Of a DNA stretch of 64,000 nt, positions 61,631 to 64,000 are shown in pieces (positions within the stretch are counted from its first letter, which is position 1; each line of letters opens with the position of its first letter). Under the pieces are notes generated by a model. That model did no database searches. It worked only from the letters and a program-made list of their open reading frames with translations, and was not told the origin of the DNA. The DNA comes from Croceicoccus sediminis. Lineage in GTDB: Bacteria > Pseudomonadota > Alphaproteobacteria > Sphingomonadales > Sphingomonadaceae. The stretch covers positions 1-64,000 of the forward strand of contig NZ_SUNC01000006.1 in assembly GCF_007570835.1 (NCBI RefSeq), read 5' to 3'. Made by a program: the position numbers and the translations under genes.

Positions 61631-63256
61631 ATGAAGTCCAGAACGGTTATGGTGGGCCTCGACGGCTTCACCATGGAATTTGCAGAGCGTCTGATGGACG
61701 CGGGAAGAATGCCGAACCTTGCAAAGCTGCGCGATGAAAGCGCGCGGTGGCTTGTCGATGACAGCCAGTTCCGAAACGCGAACCTGACTTACGAGCAGAT
61801 TTCGTCCGGGCTTCGGCCCGATGAATCGCGGCGCTGGTCCGCCGTGGAATTCGACCCCGAACGCTATGCCGCGGTGCAGGCAGGCGCGGCCAATCCGCCT
61901 TTTACAGCGGCTCTCGACACGAAAACGGTCGTGTTCGATGCCCCCTACTTCGACATCGCACGCGATGCCGATGCGCAGGGAGTCGTCGGGTGGGGCGCAC
62001 ACGATCCGGGCCTTGGCGAAGGGCTGCAATCCAGACCGGCATCGCTTGCCGACGAAGTCCTGTCCCGGTTCGGCGAATATGCCGCAAAGGACTTCATCTA
62101 CGGCTTCCTATGGCCCGATCCGGACCTGACCCTGAAAGCCGGCAGGCTTCTGCGCGACGGTGTCGATCAACGGACCCGGATCGTGCGTTGGCTGTTCGGC
62201 GAACGGATTACCGACTGGGATCTTGCCATCAGCGTGGTTGCCGCCGCGCATTCGGCGACCGAGCCGATGTGGCACGGCATCGACGAAACGCATCCTCTCC
62301 ATTCGCATCCCAGCGCTTCTGTCGCGCGGCAATGCCTTGAGGAAATCTACGAGGCCATCGACCGGCATATCGGGGCGATCCGCGAGATCGCCCCCGACGC
62401 GACGATTGTCTGCTTCACGATGCACGGCATGGGGGCGAACAATTCGGATGTGCCGGCGATGCTTTTGCTGCCCGAGCTGATGTACCGGCTTGAAACCGGC
62501 AAGACCCTGTTCGAGCCGCGACCCGAATGGACCTCTGCGGCGGACGGGGTGCCGATCATTCCTCCGGGCGTTCCATGGGACAGGGCGATCCTAGGTGCGA
62601 TGCGCGGCGGGCAAGTCATGCGTATGCGCGATCGCATTCAACGCGATGTCAACAAGATGCGCCGTAAGCTAACGGGCAACACGACCAACAAGGCGGCGGA
62701 AAAGCGCGATTACCAGTTCCCGCTGAAAATGGCCGCCACCCGCTATGCCAGGGCCTGGCCCAGGATGCGGGCATTCGGTTTCCCGACGTTTCATGACGGC
62801 CGCATCCGCATCAACCTGCAGGGCCGCGAAAAGCACGGCATCGTGTCGGCAGGCGAATACGAAACGGTGTTATCCGAATACGTGGCGATGCTGAAAACGC
62901 TGAAAGACCCCCGCACGGGTGAAGCCGCGATCGGGGCAATCCATACGCCCGTTCTGGGCGATCCGTTTTCGGCCAGTGCCAACCAGGCAGACATCGTCGC
63001 CTCGTTCAATGGCACACCGCTCGCCCTTGACCATCCCGGCATCGGCACCGTCGGCCCCGCGCCCTTCAGGCGGACGGGCGCGCATACGGGCGGACACGGC
63101 GCCTTGTTCATCTCGGGCGACGCCATCGCCCGCGGCGATTTCGGAGAATGCAGCGGTTACGACATCGTACCCACCGTATGCACGCTGGCCGGAAGCGAAA
63201 TCCCGATGAACCGGGTCAACTCGATCGTCCTCCCCTATCTGTCGCAAGCAGCATGA
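61631..63256 (+). CDS. Alkaline-phosphatase-superfamily protein, paralog B
   Basis: A 541-residue protein aligned end to end with paralog A. TVMVGLDGFTMEFAERLMDAG starts it. The same altered sites appear: RNANLTYEQISSG, AHSATEPMWHG and TMHGMG; RRTGAHTGG is kept. Unlike A it reads VAAAHSAT where A has VSDAHSAT. The stop overlaps the start of the GT25 gene (ATGA), tying it to glycan synthesis. ATG 61631 follows GGGGCAGCGCGGC. No signal peptide is seen. Confidence 0.78.
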   Translation: MKSRTVMVGLDGFTMEFAERLMDAGRMPNLAKLRDESARWLVDDSQFRNANLTYEQISSGLRPDESRRWSAVEFDPERYAAVQAGAANPPFTAALDTKTVVFDAPYFDIARDADAQGVVGWGAHDPGLGEGLQSRPASLADEVLSRFGEYAAKDFIYGFLWPDPDLTLKAGRLLRDGVDQRTRIVRWLFGERITDWDLAISVVAAAHSATEPMWHGIDETHPLHSHPSASVARQCLEEIYEAIDRHIGAIREIAPDATIVCFTMHGMGANNSDVPAMLLLPELMYRLETGKTLFEPRPEWTSAADGVPIIPPGVPWDRAILGAMRGGQVMRMRDRIQRDVNKMRRKLTGNTTNKAAEKRDYQFPLKMAATRYARAWPRMRAFGFPTFHDGRIRINLQGREKHGIVSAGEYETVLSEYVAMLKTLKDPRTGEAAIGAIHTPVLGDPFSASANQADIVASFNGTPLALDHPGIGTVGPAPFRRTGAHTGGHGALFISGDAIARGDFGECSGYDIVPTVCTLAGSEIPMNRVNSIVLPYLSQAA

Positions 63257-64000
63257 CCAGCACCGCCGGAAAAGTCCCGCCAACTTTCGTCATCAACCTG
63301 GCGAGACAGGTCGAGCGAAAGAGGCGGATGCAGGCCATCATCTCTACAGCAGGGGTGAAGCCGGTTTTCATCGAGGCCGTCGACGGCAGCAAGCTCAGCA
63401 GCAGCGAACTGCAGCCGTGGCGACGCAGCGGCAAGAGATCACTGCTCAACGCTGGCGAAGTCGGGTGCCTGTTAAGCCACATCTCCGTCTGGGAAAGGAT
63501 CGTGCGGGACAGGATCGACCATGCGGTCGTCCTCGAAGACGATCTCGTGATCGCACCCACCTTCAGACAGATTCTGCTTCGCATCGGCGATCTGCCCGAA
63601 TTCGACCTGCTGCGGATCGAAACCGACCGTTCGCCCATCGTTTTCCGGCAGAAAAGCGAAATGGCGATCGCCGGCCATCACGTGCACAAGCTGCTGCGCG
63701 GGGCCACGCGCACCGGCGGCTACGTGATTTCACGAAGAGGCGCGCACAGGCTTCTGGCCAGCGTCAACGACTTCGAACAGGCCGTCGATGTCGAGATGTT
63801 CAATCCCAGGCGTTCGGTGGTCGACAAGCTGGATATGCTGCAACTGGTCCCTGCCATCTGCGTGCAGGCCGAACTTGTGCCGGGTATCGCCATGCAGTCG
63901 CCATACCTGTCGAGCGGTATCGAAACGCTGGGCCAGCGTGCCGATACGCGTCTTGGCAAGCGCAGGCCGACCAATCCAACTGCGATGGAAAGCTTTCGCG
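63253..64000 (+). CDS. Glycosyltransferase family 25 (LPS-type), partial
   Basis: The first 249 residues of a GT25 enzyme that runs past the window. FVINLARQVERKRRMQ (near 12), AGEVGCLLSHISVWERIV (near 65) and the donor-site VVLEDDLVI (near 95) are family hallmarks. ATG 63253 overlaps the preceding stop. It uses AGG, AGA and TTA codons more than the upstream block, hinting at a different history for this part of the locus. The sugar is unknown. Confidence 0.88.
   Translation, partial: MTSTAGKVPPTFVINLARQVERKRRMQAIISTAGVKPVFIEAVDGSKLSSSELQPWRRSGKRSLLNAGEVGCLLSHISVWERIVRDRIDHAVVLEDDLVIAPTFRQILLRIGDLPEFDLLRIETDRSPIVFRQKSEMAIAGHHVHKLLRGATRTGGYVISRRGAHRLLASVNDFEQAVDVEMFNPRRSVVDKLDMLQLVPAICVQAELVPGIAMQSPYLSSGIETLGQRADTRLGKRRPTNPTAMESFR

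Overview
The window reads as chromosome of an alphaproteobacterium of the order Sphingomonadales, most likely an Erythrobacteraceae-type organism. This is inferred from the high GC content, a GcrA cell-cycle regulator, an alphaproteobacterial F1-ATPase inhibitor zeta subunit (DUF1476), a YlxR protein fused to an L7Ae-like domain, a carotenoid hydroxylase (CrtZ), and an expanded phage-shock operon. No integrase, transposase, prophage module or CRISPR array was seen. There is one tRNA gene and no rRNA.

Layout. 1-3.4 kb: end of an ATP-grasp acyl-CoA synthetase, then a TonB-dependent receptor coupled to a PepSY membrane protein behind a Fur-like site. 3.5-7.9 kb: tRNA-Ser(CGA), hspQ, an ABC-2 permease, gcrA and small unknown genes. 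7.9-21.4 kb: the RNA/translation block rimP-nusA-ylxR-infB / rbfA / truB / rpsO / pnp, all on the minus strand but opened up by DUF1697, tdk, an opposite-strand AbgT transporter and a site-2 protease. 21.5-26 kb: pspF and a divergent sigma-54 psp operon that carries, beyond pspABC, four small membrane coiled-coil genes resembling PspB. 26-32.4 kb: sufE, crtZ, leuC-(deoxyinosine glycosylase)-(small membrane ORF)-leuD, ATPase zeta, bolA-grxD, Nudix. 32.5-36 kb: isocitrate lyase and a divergent RamB/ScfR-type regulator. 36-39 kb: MFS drug exporter, DNA polymerase IV, nitroreductase. 39.3-44 kb: a MacAB-like tripartite efflux operon whose own outer membrane factor is encoded first.

44-64 kb is an exopolysaccharide locus: a LuxR regulator with a degenerate receiver, a short GumB-like export lipoprotein, an initiating sugar transferase, an outer membrane beta-barrel, a Wzc-type tyrosine autokinase, glycosyltransferases of families 4, 2 and 25, a Wzy/O-antigen-ligase-like polymerase, a PslG-like glycoside hydrolase lipoprotein, an endonuclease/exonuclease/phosphatase-fold membrane enzyme, and two paralogous alkaline-phosphatase-superfamily proteins whose usual catalytic motifs are altered in the same way. 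The locus continues past the right edge; no flippase (Wzx) is inside the window.

The most interesting signals are the expanded psp operon, the paired AlkP-like paralogs, the short OPX plus beta-barrel export arrangement, several genes with non-canonical starts, and small genes under 60 codons (29604, 32537, 46678, 23064).
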